This document shows positions 7,436 through 15,406 of a stretch of 64,000 nt of DNA, piece after piece. A model generated the notes under the pieces. That model saw only the letters and a list, made by a program, of their open reading frames with translations, did not search any database and was not told the DNA's origin. The stretch's first letter is position 1, and the number at the start of each line of letters is the position of its first letter. Position numbers and translations under genes: made by a program. This DNA is from Dryocola sp032000125 (GTDB lineage Bacteria > Pseudomonadota > Gammaproteobacteria > Enterobacterales > Enterobacteriaceae). The DNA is taken from assembly GCA_032000125.1 (NCBI GenBank), contig DAMALH010000016.1:1-64000 (forward strand), read 5' to 3'.

Positions 7436-8197
7436 TCCTCGCTTAACGGGTAAGCGTAACTGCTGCAAATTCCCGTCCAGCTTTAAATCCGTCTGCAAAC
7501 GTGCAACCTGGCGACAGGTGAAGGCGCTCTCTTTATGCGACTCCAGCTTTTTCCGCCATTTCTCCGGTACCTCGTCCAGCTGCTGATACAGCGCTTCAAG
7601 CGTTGAGAACTGGTTTATCAATTGGGTGGCGCTTTTGGGCCCGATGCCCGCCACGCCCGGTATTTTGCTGCTGCTTATGCCTGTAAGGCCCCAGAAATCA
7701 GGCAGTTGCTCGGGCAGCACGCCATACTCTTGCGCAATGAAAGGCGCATCCAGCCAGCGTTTCTGGAAGTAGTCGCGAATCTCAATCCCCGGCGCCAGCA
7801 GCTGGCAAAAACCTTTATCGGTGGAAATGATAGTGGCGCGATGGCCGCCCGCTGAGAGCTTAACGGCAAGGGTTGCAGCCAGATCGTCCGCCTCGTTCCC
7901 CTGCGAATGCCAGCAGGCGACGCCGCGACGGGCGAAGGCTTCCCGAATGACGGGCATTTCATGCTGCAGGGATTCCGGCATCGGCGCACGGCCGGCTTTG
8001 TAGTCCGGCAGCACCTGATGCCGCCAGCCTTCGCGCCTGTTTTCATCGTCAAACACCGCAACGGCATGGGTTGGCTGGCTGTGGGTTATCAGCAGTTCAA
8101 GGGCGTGCAGACAGGTGTCGACGCAGGGGGAGCCCTGTACCGCATGAATACGGCGAATAAGGTTCAGCGCGTCGACGATAAGTAGATGAATGTTCAT
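7424..8197 (-). CDS. xni: flap endonuclease Xni (exonuclease IX)
   Basis: 5'-nuclease (FEN family) resembling the 5'-3' nuclease domain of DNA polymerase I. 257 residues, slightly longer than the K-12 protein (251). Visible are the N-terminal L-I-V-D-A-L-N-L-I-R-R metal site, G-N-E-A-D-D-L-A-A acidic cluster, S-T-D-K-G-F loop and the helix-hairpin-helix K-I-P-G-V-A-G-I-G-P-K-S-A. Convergent with rlmM; in K-12 fuc genes lie between them and here nothing does. Confidence 0.95.
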   Translation of the reverse strand: MNIHLLIVDALNLIRRIHAVQGSPCVDTCLHALELLITHSQPTHAVAVFDDENRREGWRHQVLPDYKAGRAPMPESLQHEMPVIREAFARRGVACWHSQGNEADDLAATLAVKLSAGGHRATIISTDKGFCQLLAPGIEIRDYFQKRWLDAPFIAQEYGVLPEQLPDFWGLTGISSSKIPGVAGIGPKSATQLINQFSTLEALYQQLDEVPEKWRKKLESHKESAFTCRQVARLQTDLKLDGNLQQLRLPVKRGQGG

Positions 8198-8381
8198 TGT
8201 TTTTCACTTTCTGTAGCGACTCCGCCTACTTTAACATCTCCCCGCGCGGGGGGCGAATCTGAGAAAGCGATTTGGGAAAGCGCCTCGCAAAAAATCATCG
8301 TTTTTACTTCTGCAAAGGCATTGCTAATTAATTTGATTGCTATGTATATTTTAAACGAACAGAAAAATCAGAGATAACAAT

Positions 8382-9566
8382 ATGAGCAACAGCACGCACC
8401 TCGCACATCGCATCCAGAATCTGCAGCCTTCGGCTATTCGTGAACTTTTAAAACACAGCAAAATGCCGGGCGTGATTTCGCTTGCGGGCGGTATTCCTTC
8501 CCATGAACTGTTCGATAAAGAAGGCCTGGCGCAAGCCACGCACAGGGTCGTGGGTGAGAGCTTTAACGACGCTTTCCAGTATGGCTTAACGGAAGGGAAC
8601 GTTGAGCTTCGCCAGCAGCTTGTCAGGCTTTGCCAGGAGCGCGGCATTACCACCAGCCCTGACCAACTGCTTATCACCTCCGGTTCTCAGCAGGCGCTGG
8701 ATCTGTTAATTCGCGCGCTGGCAAACCCCGGCGACGTGTTTGTCGTTGAACGTCCAACTTACCTTGCCACGCTGCAAATTCTTAGCCTCACGGAAGCCAC
8801 GGTAAAATCCGTCGGCGGCGACGAGCACGGCATGATCGTTGATGAGCTCGAAGATTTACTGAAAACGACCCGCATTAAGTGCGTTTATCTGGTGCCTACC
8901 TTTGGCAACCCGAGCGGCACAACGCTCAGCGCTGAGCGCCGCGAGAAGCTGGTGAAACTGGCCGTTGAGCATGATTTCGTTATCATTGAAGACGATCCGT
9001 ACGGCGCAATCAGCTTTACCGATAGCCGTGAGAAAACGCTTTTCCAGGTTGCGGCGGAAAGAGGCAATCACGAAAACGTGGTCTATACCTCAACCTTCTC
9101 TAAAATTCTGGCGCCGGGGCTGCGTGTGGGCTGGTTAATCCTGCCGGAATGGATGAAGCAGAAGGTGGCTATCATTAAGCAGGCTACCGATCTGCATGCC
9201 AACTCTCTCTCCCAGTCGTTAGTGGCGGCTTATCTGACTCTGGACCGGTTGAATCCGCAGATTGCGCTGATTCGCGAGGCCTATAAGCAGAAATGCCTTA
9301 GCCTGTCGCGCTACCTGCAGGATGAGCTGGGCGAGCACATCAGCTTTAACCAGCCGCAGGGCGGGATGTTCCTGTGGGCGAAGTTCCGCTACGAGTTTGA
9401 TACCACCAGGTGGCTGCAGCAGACGCTGGAAAAAGGCGTGGTCTACGTGCCCGGCGAGTTCTTCTTTAGCGACAACGCGGATAAAAAGACGCTGCGTTTC
9501 TCTTACGCCACGGCCTCGGAGGAACAGCTTTACGAGGCGGTGAAGCGGCTGAAGTCGGCGCTGTAA
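8382..9566 (+). CDS. PLP-dependent aminotransferase, 2-aminoadipate aminotransferase (LysN/KAT II) type
   Basis: 394-residue fold-type I aminotransferase without the GntR domain of MocR regulators. Features: N-terminal I-S-L-A-G-G-I-P, the substrate-binding loop Y-G-L-T-E-G-N, V-P-T-F-G-N-P-S-G-T, PLP-binding E-D-D-P-Y-G, and the Schiff-base lysine in T-S-T-F-S-K-I-L-A-P-G-L-R-V-G. Closest in pattern to aromatic/2-aminoadipate aminotransferases; the natural substrate cannot be told. It is absent from this position in K-12, where fuc genes lie. Followed at once by a strong bidirectional terminator shared with kdgT. Confidence 0.82.
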   Translation: MSNSTHLAHRIQNLQPSAIRELLKHSKMPGVISLAGGIPSHELFDKEGLAQATHRVVGESFNDAFQYGLTEGNVELRQQLVRLCQERGITTSPDQLLITSGSQQALDLLIRALANPGDVFVVERPTYLATLQILSLTEATVKSVGGDEHGMIVDELEDLLKTTRIKCVYLVPTFGNPSGTTLSAERREKLVKLAVEHDFVIIEDDPYGAISFTDSREKTLFQVAAERGNHENVVYTSTFSKILAPGLRVGWLILPEWMKQKVAIIKQATDLHANSLSQSLVAAYLTLDRLNPQIALIREAYKQKCLSLSRYLQDELGEHISFNQPQGGMFLWAKFRYEFDTTRWLQQTLEKGVVYVPGEFFFSDNADKKTLRFSYATASEEQLYEAVKRLKSAL

Positions 9567-9597
9567 ATAAAAAGGAGCCTTTTGGCTCCTTTTTTAA
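9566..9597. terminator. bidirectional Rho-independent terminator (aminotransferase / kdgT)
   Basis: AAGGAGCC-TTTT-GGCTCCTT stem-loop (9572-9591) with an A-run on the left and a T-run on the right. It can stop transcription from both the plus-strand aminotransferase gene and the minus-strand kdgT gene. Confidence 0.88.
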
Positions 9598-9602
9598 TCA
9601 CG

Positions 9603-10583
9603 CTATGCGTTTTGTACCAGCTCTTTCTCTCGTATCTTACCGCCGACGCGTCTTGAGTAGAGCGCGGTTACGATCGGCACCAGAATTGCCGTTACGACGA
9701 CGCTTGCGGCGACTAGCGCGGTAGCGGAAGCCGCAACGGGTTCAAACGCCGGATTGATTTGCGCAATGATAACCGGATTCGCCACCGCCGCTCCCGCCGC
9801 AGAAGAGGCGGCAATGCCCGCGGTCCCGTTACCTCCGGCAATAAATTTATCGGCCAGTATCAACGGGATGCCGGTAATTATGATTACGGCAACGCCCAGC
9901 AGAATGCCCAGCAGGCCGGTATCCATAATCACCCTCAGGTTGATGGTGTTGCCCAAAGCAAATCCGAAGAACGGAATCAGCGTTGGCGTAGCCTTGCTGA
10001 AAAAGGCGCGCAAATCATGATCAAGATTACCCAGCGTGAAGCCAACCAGGAAAGGCAGCACGGCGCCGACAAAGTGGTGCGGCTCAAACGTGGCCAGGCC
10101 AGCCGAACCCAGAATCACCATCGTCATCAACGGTCCGGATTCCAGCGACATCAGAACGAATGCGCCAGACTCTTCTTTGGTGCCGTACTGGTTCATCAGG
10201 CTGGCGTACAGGCCGCCGTTAGTCATGTCCATGGCTGAAACCAGCGCCAGTACTGACAGACCAGCAAACATTCCGGTCTGGATTCCTTCGTCGGGAATAA
10301 AGGAGGAGGCAATCATCGCCACAACCCAGGCAACCGCTATTTTGGTGATAACCAGCGTGCCGGATTTGCGCAGTACCGTACCGGTGGCGCGTAAATCAAT
10401 GGAGGCGCCAATACAGAAAAACCACACCGCAAGAATAGGAACGGTGCCGCCGATCATACCTTTAGTAAAGGAGCCAAAGTAGCTCCCTGCATCCGGCGCG
10501 AAGGTATTTAACAACGCGCCAAGCAGCAGCGGAATGAGCATCATCCCGCCAGGAATACGTTCAATATTCGCTTTAATTTTCAT
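9603..10583 (-). CDS. kdgT: 2-keto-3-deoxygluconate:H+ symporter
   Basis: KdgT-family inner-membrane permease bringing 2-keto-3-deoxygluconate, a pectin breakdown intermediate, into the cell. 326 residues with about ten hydrophobic helices. N-terminus M-K-I-K-A-N-I-E-R-I-P-G-G-M-M-L-I-P matches the family. Diverges from kduI across a 415-bp control region that contains a KdgR-type box, linking it to the KdgR regulon. Confidence 0.94.
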   Translation of the reverse strand: MKIKANIERIPGGMMLIPLLLGALLNTFAPDAGSYFGSFTKGMIGGTVPILAVWFFCIGASIDLRATGTVLRKSGTLVITKIAVAWVVAMIASSFIPDEGIQTGMFAGLSVLALVSAMDMTNGGLYASLMNQYGTKEESGAFVLMSLESGPLMTMVILGSAGLATFEPHHFVGAVLPFLVGFTLGNLDHDLRAFFSKATPTLIPFFGFALGNTINLRVIMDTGLLGILLGVAVIIITGIPLILADKFIAGGNGTAGIAASSAAGAAVANPVIIAQINPAFEPVAASATALVAASVVVTAILVPIVTALYSRRVGGKIREKELVQNA

Positions 10584-10646
10584 AAAAATTCCTCATCATT
10601 CCTTATTGAACCCTGCGTGACGGCTTAAAATGCGCGCACGGGTTCG

Positions 10647-10671
10647 CAATAAAAATCTTGTATTTTTATTG
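10647..10671. promoter_or_regulatory. perfect inverted repeat in kdgT leader
   Basis: CAATAAAAAT (10647-10656) and ATTTTTATTG (10662-10671), 10-bp arms with a 5-nt spacer. It lies 64 bp upstream of kdgT and could be an operator or a leader hairpin. It does not match the KdgR consensus. Confidence 0.5.
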
Positions 10672-10824
10672 GGTTATCTGAAGTTTCCGCACAAAGTACT
10701 GAAGCTTATTCTTTAGTACAGGTCTGGTATGTTGCTATGAACGAGGTTTTCCCGAATGGTTAGGCTCCGAAAGCTACTGTATGGCGGCCACTATCCATCC
10801 ATCGGAATTATGATTCAATCAAAA

Positions 10825-10839
10825 TGAAACAATATTTCA
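10825..10839. promoter_or_regulatory. KdgR-type operator
   Basis: TGAAA-CAATA-TTTCA within AAATGAAACAATATTTCAAT: a palindrome matching the KdgR box TGAAA-N5-TTTCA. Its position between kdgT and kduI, both pectin-pathway genes, makes repression by KdgR the natural reading. Confidence 0.78.
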
Positions 10840-10998
10840 ATTTGGATCACATTATTTTTATGCCAACGCTGCTAAAGTATTTATTAAGAAGCTGAGATGT
10901 AAATAACGTGTAATAAAAGATATTTATATCGCCGTTTTTCATTAATAGCGACGGATGTGATTAGCGTATCCGTTCGAATATGCCGGTGAGGAGAAGTA

Positions 10999-11835
10999 AT
11001 GGAGATTCGTCAAAGCATTCACAGCGAACATGCGAAAACGCTGGATACGGCTGGTCTGCGCAAAGAGTTTTTGATTGAGAAGATTTTTATCGCCGATCGG
11101 TACACCATGACCTACAGCCATATCGACCGCATTATTGTCGGCGGCGTGATGCCGGTGACGCGCTCAGTGAGCGTGGGCGGTGAAGTGGGCAAACAACTGG
11201 GCGTGAGCTATTTTCTTGAGCGCCGGGAGCTGGGCGTTATCAACATTGGTGGCGCAGGCACCATTACGGTTGACGGCACCTGCTATGAAATTGGTCATCG
11301 CGATGCGCTGTATGTAGGAAAGGGCGCGAGAGAAGTGGTGTTTGAAAGCGTTGATGCGGCGCAACCCGCCCGCTTTTACTATAACTGCGCGCCGGCCCAT
11401 ACCACTTACCCAACCAGGCGCGTTACGCCTGCGGATGTATCACCGGTCACGCTGGGTGAAGACGTCACCAGCAATCGTCGCACTATCAACAAATATTTCG
11501 TTCCGGACGTGCTGGAAACCTGTCAGTTGAGCATGGGGCTAACGGAACTGGCGCCTGGCAACCTGTGGAACACCATGCCGTGCCACACCCATGAACGCCG
11601 TATGGAAGTCTATTTCTACTTTGGGCTGGAAGAGAATAGCTGCGTTTTCCATATGATGGGGCAGCCGCAGGAAACCCGTCATCTTGTGGTGCAAAATGAA
11701 CAGGCCGTTATTTCGCCGAGCTGGTCGATTCACTCGGGCGTAGGCACGCGCGCTTATACCTTTATCTGGGGTATGGTGGGTGAGAATCAGGTGTTTGACG
11801 ATATGGACCACGTCAAAGTGGGGGATTTGCGCTAG
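10999..11835 (+). CDS. kduI: 5-keto-4-deoxyuronate isomerase
   Basis: Cupin-fold isomerase turning 5-keto-4-deoxyuronate into 2,5-diketo-3-deoxygluconate in the breakdown of unsaturated uronates from pectin. 278 residues, the family length. Metal-ligand motif M-P-C-H-T-H-E-R-R-M-E-V-Y near residue 195 with a further His in W-S-I-H-S-G-V-G near residue 245. ATG 10999 has a GAGGAGAAG ribosome site. The usual partner kduD is not adjacent; kdgT is. Followed by locus B of the terminator-flanked repeats. Confidence 0.95.
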   Translation: MEIRQSIHSEHAKTLDTAGLRKEFLIEKIFIADRYTMTYSHIDRIIVGGVMPVTRSVSVGGEVGKQLGVSYFLERRELGVINIGGAGTITVDGTCYEIGHRDALYVGKGAREVVFESVDAAQPARFYYNCAPAHTTYPTRRVTPADVSPVTLGEDVTSNRRTINKYFVPDVLETCQLSMGLTELAPGNLWNTMPCHTHERRMEVYFYFGLEENSCVFHMMGQPQETRHLVVQNEQAVISPSWSIHSGVGTRAYTFIWGMVGENQVFDDMDHVKVGDLR

Positions 11836-11853
11836 GACGCTCCGCTATAAAAA

Positions 11854-12033
11854 AGGCCCTCAATCGAGGGCCTCAGATTGCTGACCAGGAAGTAAAAAGC
11901 GTAGTTTTTCCTTCCTGGTGATTATCAGCTGAAAATTAATGGATTGATTTTCCTTGTTTTTAAACGACAGCCCTTTTTAGTTTTATCACGCTGGAAGTTT
12001 TGTCGTCAGTCTGAGGCCCTCAATCGAGGGCCT
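11854..12033 (-). repeat. locus B of the terminator-flanked repeat family
   Basis: The hairpin GGCCCTCAATCGAGGGCC occurs twice, at 11855-11872 and 12015-12032, exactly 160 bp apart. The left copy has only the A-run side, the right copy only the T-run side, as if one bidirectional terminator had been split and duplicated. Between them is a ~142-bp element with inverted ends TCAGATTGCTGAC (from 11873) and, from the other side, TCAGACTGACGAC. It holds a stem-loop with loop CTACGC in its own orientation (arms 11884-11898 and 11905-11919) and a second palindrome (11931-11940 with 11943-11952). Reverse-complemented, it aligns almost throughout with locus D. Confidence 0.92.
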
Positions 12034-12042
12034 TGCTTTTTA
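12014..12042 (+). terminator. Rho-independent terminator of kduI (right hairpin copy)
   Basis: The right copy of GGCCCTC-AATC-GAGGGCC is followed by TTGCTTTTTA. The left copy (11849-11873) has its A-run on the left and so serves the minus-strand sdaB transcript. Each hairpin copy therefore keeps one direction of termination. Confidence 0.75.
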
Positions 12043-13404
12043 ATCACAGGAAACTTTCATCGCCAGCCCACCGCGTGAAGTTTCGCGGTATTTGGCGTTC
12101 ATGTCCTTGCCGGTTTCATACATCGTTTCGATAACTTTATCGAGGGAAACGCGCGGCTCGCTGGTGCGACGCATCGCCATACGAGCGGCGTTGACCGCTT
12201 TCACCGCGGCAATAGCGTTTCGCTCAATGCATGGCACCTGAACCTGGCCCGCGACCGGGTCGCAGGTAAGCCCGAGGTTATGTTCCATGCCGATTTCCGC
12301 CGCGATACAAACCTGTGCCGGGCTGCCGCCCAATAGCTCCGCAAGGCCTGCCGCCGCCATTGAACAGGCTACGCCGACCTCGCCCTGGCATCCTACTTCT
12401 GCCCCGGAAATCGAAGCGTTCATTTTATACAGGGACCCGATAACGCCCGCCGCCAGGAAATAGCGCGCGCAGGAGTTTGCGTTTACTTCCCGGATGAACT
12501 TATCGTAGTACGCCAGCACCGCAGGGACGATACCGCAGGCGCCGTTGGTTGGGGCGGTAACAACTCGGCCGCCCGCAGCGTTCTCTTCGTTAACCGCCAG
12601 GGCAAACATGTTGATCCAGTCCACCACGGCCATTGGGTCGGAGTTGTTCTTATCGCTGCTTACCAGCATCCTGCGTAACGCTGCCGCACGGCGCGGTACA
12701 CGCATTTTGCCCGGCAGCACGCCTTCGGTGGTGATGCCGCGTTCAATGCCGCCGCGCATCACTTGCCAGACGTTGGCGAAATGCGCGTCGATTTCCGCCT
12801 GGCTATGCATTGCTCGTTCGTTTTGCATCATCAGTCCCGAGAGCGACAGGCCGGTTTCATCGCAGTGTTTGCGTAAATCCGTTGCGTTCTTATACGGATA
12901 AGGCACAGCAACTTGTTGGGTATCTTCCTGCCCAAAATGCGCCTCATCGACGATAAAGCCGCCGCCGATGGAATAGTATGTCTGGCCGTACAATGCCTTA
13001 TCGCCTGCCATCGCCGTGATTCGCATACCGTTTTCATGCAGAGAGAGGTTGTCGGTATGGAAATTCATGCAGCGGTCTACCGGGAATTCCACCTCGTGCG
13101 CGCCATTAGCCAGCATCAGTCGGCCATGGGTGTTCACATCCTGAATGAAATGCGGAATGGCATCGATATTCACGGTATCCGGCAGGTTACCTGCGAGTCC
13201 CATAATAATTGCGATATCGGTATGGTGGCCTTTACCGGTCAGAGAGAGCGAGCCATAAACGTCAACAATGACGCGGGTGACATCGCGCAATATCCCTTGC
13301 GCAATTAAGTCATCAGCGAACTGTTTGCCAGCCTTCATTGGGCCGACGGTATGGGAGCTGGAAGGTCCGATACCGATTTTAAAAATGTCGAATACGCTAA
13401 TCAT
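12040..13404 (-). CDS. sdaB: L-serine dehydratase 2 (L-serine ammonia-lyase)
   Basis: Iron-sulfur enzyme deaminating L-serine to pyruvate and ammonia. 454 residues, near the K-12 length (455). N-terminal S-V-F-D-I-F-K-I-G-I-G-P-S-S-S-H-T and the C-terminal domain with G-A-C-G-I-V-P-A-V, A-G-V-I-G and C-D-P-V-A-G-Q-V-Q-V-P-C, where the cysteines bind the [4Fe-4S] cluster. Downstream of sdaC in the same direction, but the 250-bp gap between them carries a repeat element with two hairpins, which is not the compact K-12 arrangement. Confidence 0.95.
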   Translation of the reverse strand: MISVFDIFKIGIGPSSSHTVGPMKAGKQFADDLIAQGILRDVTRVIVDVYGSLSLTGKGHHTDIAIIMGLAGNLPDTVNIDAIPHFIQDVNTHGRLMLANGAHEVEFPVDRCMNFHTDNLSLHENGMRITAMAGDKALYGQTYYSIGGGFIVDEAHFGQEDTQQVAVPYPYKNATDLRKHCDETGLSLSGLMMQNERAMHSQAEIDAHFANVWQVMRGGIERGITTEGVLPGKMRVPRRAAALRRMLVSSDKNNSDPMAVVDWINMFALAVNEENAAGGRVVTAPTNGACGIVPAVLAYYDKFIREVNANSCARYFLAAGVIGSLYKMNASISGAEVGCQGEVGVACSMAAAGLAELLGGSPAQVCIAAEIGMEHNLGLTCDPVAGQVQVPCIERNAIAAVKAVNAARMAMRRTSEPRVSLDKVIETMYETGKDMNAKYRETSRGGLAMKVSCD

Positions 13405-13444
13405 GATGCGTCCATTGCGTGAGTGACTTTGAAGGGGGAGGTAA

Positions 13445-13632
13445 CCGCCCGCAGAAAGCGGGCGGTTTTACTTTTTGACAAAGAAAGAAAAAACGTGGTT
13501 TTTCCTTCTTTGTGGTCATCTGTCGAAAATTAATGAATTAATTTTCCATGTTAATTTTTCATCGGGATATTTTCTTCTCGCTACCGCAAGAGATTTGTTA
13601 TCCGTTTCTGACCGCCCGCAGAAAGCGGGCGG
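13445..13632 (-). repeat. locus C of the terminator-flanked repeat family, inside the sdaC-sdaB operon
   Basis: The hairpin CCGCCCGC-N5-GCGGGCGG occurs at 13445-13465 and 13612-13632, 167 bp apart. The 146-bp element between them lies in the same orientation as locus B. It has the family stem-loop (arms 13478-13492 and 13499-13513, loop CCACGT in element orientation) and a perfect palindrome GAAAATTAAT/ATTAATTTTC (13525-13546). Its left part diverges from loci B and D around 13550-13600. Neither hairpin copy has a strong T-run on the minus strand, so read-through from sdaC into sdaB is expected but reduced. Confidence 0.85.
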
Positions 13633-13654
13633 TTTAACGCTAATCGTTGCTGAA

Positions 13655-14944
13655 TTAGCCGAACAGAGAGTAAGAGATAGCGGAGATAGCAATCAGGCCC
13701 ATTACCACAACGAATACGTTGCTGATATGGCCGCTGTATTTACGCATGGCAGGTACTTTCTGAATAGCGTACATCGGCATCAGGAACAGGATCATCGCGA
13801 TCACCGGGCCGCCCAGGGTTTCAATCATCCCCAGGATGCTTGGGTTCAGGGTAGCCACAATCCAGGTAGTGATCAGCATGAAGATAGCGGTGATACGGTT
13901 CAGCTTGTTGATTTCAATGCTTTTACCTTTGCCGCGCAGCGACTTGATAACCATACCGTTGAAGCCTTCACGGGCGCCTAAATAGTGGCCAAGGAAGGAT
14001 TTGGTGATGGCAACAATCGCAATGATCGGCGCCATCCAGGCGATAACCGGTGCGTTAAAGTGGTTGGCCAGGTAAGACAGAATAGAGATGTTCTGCGCCT
14101 TGGCTTCGGCCAGATCCGCAGGGGAGAGGCTCAGTACGCAACTGAACACGAAGAACATTACCGTCAGCACCATCATGATGTGCGCATAGGACAGGATGCG
14201 GGAACATTTCTTCTCAGCGCCTTCGCCGTATTCATTACGTTTTGCTACCGCGAATGCAGAGATAATAGGCGAGTGGTTAAAGGAGAACACCATTACCGGA
14301 ATTGCCAGCCACAGCGTCATCCACAGGCCGCTGCCGGTCGCCGGCGACGCGCTGAAGGACATGCTTTCGAATGCCGCGCCGCTCCAGTTAGGAATCAGGT
14401 ACAGCGCCAGCATCATCAGTGCCGCCACAAACGGGAACACCAGAATGCTCATCGCTTTAACGATCATTTGCTCGCCGAAGCGCACGATGGTCATCAGGCC
14501 AACAATCAGAATCAGGGACAGGATAGCGCGCGGTGGAGAAACCATACCCAACTGGTGAGTAATAAAGCTGTCCACGGTGTTGGTGATGGCTACGCTATAC
14601 ACCAGCAGGATTGGGTAAATGGCGAAGAAGTAAAGCAGGGTAATGATTTTACCGGCGCCAACGCCAAAGTGCTCTTCTACAACTTCGGTAATGTCTTCGC
14701 CAGGATTTTTACCGGACAGCACAAAGCGGGTTAAGCCGCGGTGCGCAAAGAAGGTCATCGGGAAAGCAAGAATGGCCATAATAAACAGCGGAATAAGGCC
14801 GCCAACGCCTGCGTTAATCGGCAGGAACAGCACGCCAGCACCGATGGCAGTGCCATACAGGCCAAGCATCCACATGGTATCTGACTTACGCCAGGAACTT
14901 TTTGTCTCGACAGAGGCAATACTGCCGGTTTGTGTAGTATCCAT
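13655..14944 (-). CDS. sdaC: serine:H+ symporter SdaC
   Basis: Inner-membrane serine transporter of the HAAAP family, about 11 hydrophobic helices. 429 residues as in K-12 from ATG 14944, which is preceded by GGAG; an in-frame ATG 42 bp upstream is less likely. Conserved stretches include M-L-G-L-Y-G-T-A-I-G-A-G-V-L-F-L-P and S-F-N-H-S-P-I-I-S. Together with SdaB it imports and degrades serine. Confidence 0.95.
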   Translation of the reverse strand: MDTTQTGSIASVETKSSWRKSDTMWMLGLYGTAIGAGVLFLPINAGVGGLIPLFIMAILAFPMTFFAHRGLTRFVLSGKNPGEDITEVVEEHFGVGAGKIITLLYFFAIYPILLVYSVAITNTVDSFITHQLGMVSPPRAILSLILIVGLMTIVRFGEQMIVKAMSILVFPFVAALMMLALYLIPNWSGAAFESMSFSASPATGSGLWMTLWLAIPVMVFSFNHSPIISAFAVAKRNEYGEGAEKKCSRILSYAHIMMVLTVMFFVFSCVLSLSPADLAEAKAQNISILSYLANHFNAPVIAWMAPIIAIVAITKSFLGHYLGAREGFNGMVIKSLRGKGKSIEINKLNRITAIFMLITTWIVATLNPSILGMIETLGGPVIAMILFLMPMYAIQKVPAMRKYSGHISNVFVVVMGLIAISAISYSLFG

Positions 14945-15368
14945 CAACTTCTCCAGAAAGAATGATTTTTGCAAAATTTCAGTCAATAACGATGCTTATC
15001 AAATGACCGCTGAAACTAAATTCTGTGTCAGGCCTTTTTTCTAGTAATTTTGACCCGTGACTATCGGCGGGCGGAAAGATACATTTATGCCATCAATGTA
15101 TCAGTGATCGCGATCCCAAATGCAAGAATCAACCATCCGAGCAGTTATTGGCGATATTTCAAACTGGATGTGATCATTCATGCAACATTTATGCGCAAAA
15201 ATATTAGCATTTGTGAAAGATGCAATATATTCGATACGAGTAAATAGTTGATTTTTGTCTACATAAAGAGGATTAAACAGCATTTTAACGAGGGGAATAT
15301 ATAAATGGCATGATGTCTTACGGCAGAGCGGACGGGAAAAGCAATCGTTTGGCCTGCGAGGCAACAGA
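14945..15368. promoter_or_regulatory. sdaC upstream region, no gene seen
   Basis: 424 bp, AT-rich, without a credible reading frame. It must contain the sdaC promoter. A GATCGCGATC palindrome sits at about 15109-15118 within CAGTGATCGCGATCCCA, and GGATGTGATCATTC is seen near 15165; both are only partial CRP matches. I could not fix the -35/-10 elements. Confidence 0.4.
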
Positions 15369-15394
15369 AGAAAAAAGGCGACATTGCTGTCGCC
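15369..15394 (-). terminator. Rho-independent terminator of ppnN
   Basis: On the minus strand the stem-loop GGCGACAGCAATGTCGCC (15394-15377) is followed by a T-run (15376-15371 and beyond), starting 12 bp after the ppnN stop. Confidence 0.85.
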
Positions 15395-15406
15395 TGGGCC
15401 AGTGAA

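Larger units (their letters stand above)
10584..10998. promoter_or_regulatory. kdgT-kduI divergent control region
   Basis: 415 bp without a gene. It contains a perfect inverted repeat (10647-10671) in the kdgT leader and a KdgR-type palindrome (10825-10839), each listed separately. Half-sites resembling CRP boxes (GGATCACATT at about 10845, GATGTGATTA at about 10957) are seen, but no full CRP palindrome. The AT-rich stretch 10850-10950 probably holds the kduI promoter. Confidence 0.6.
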
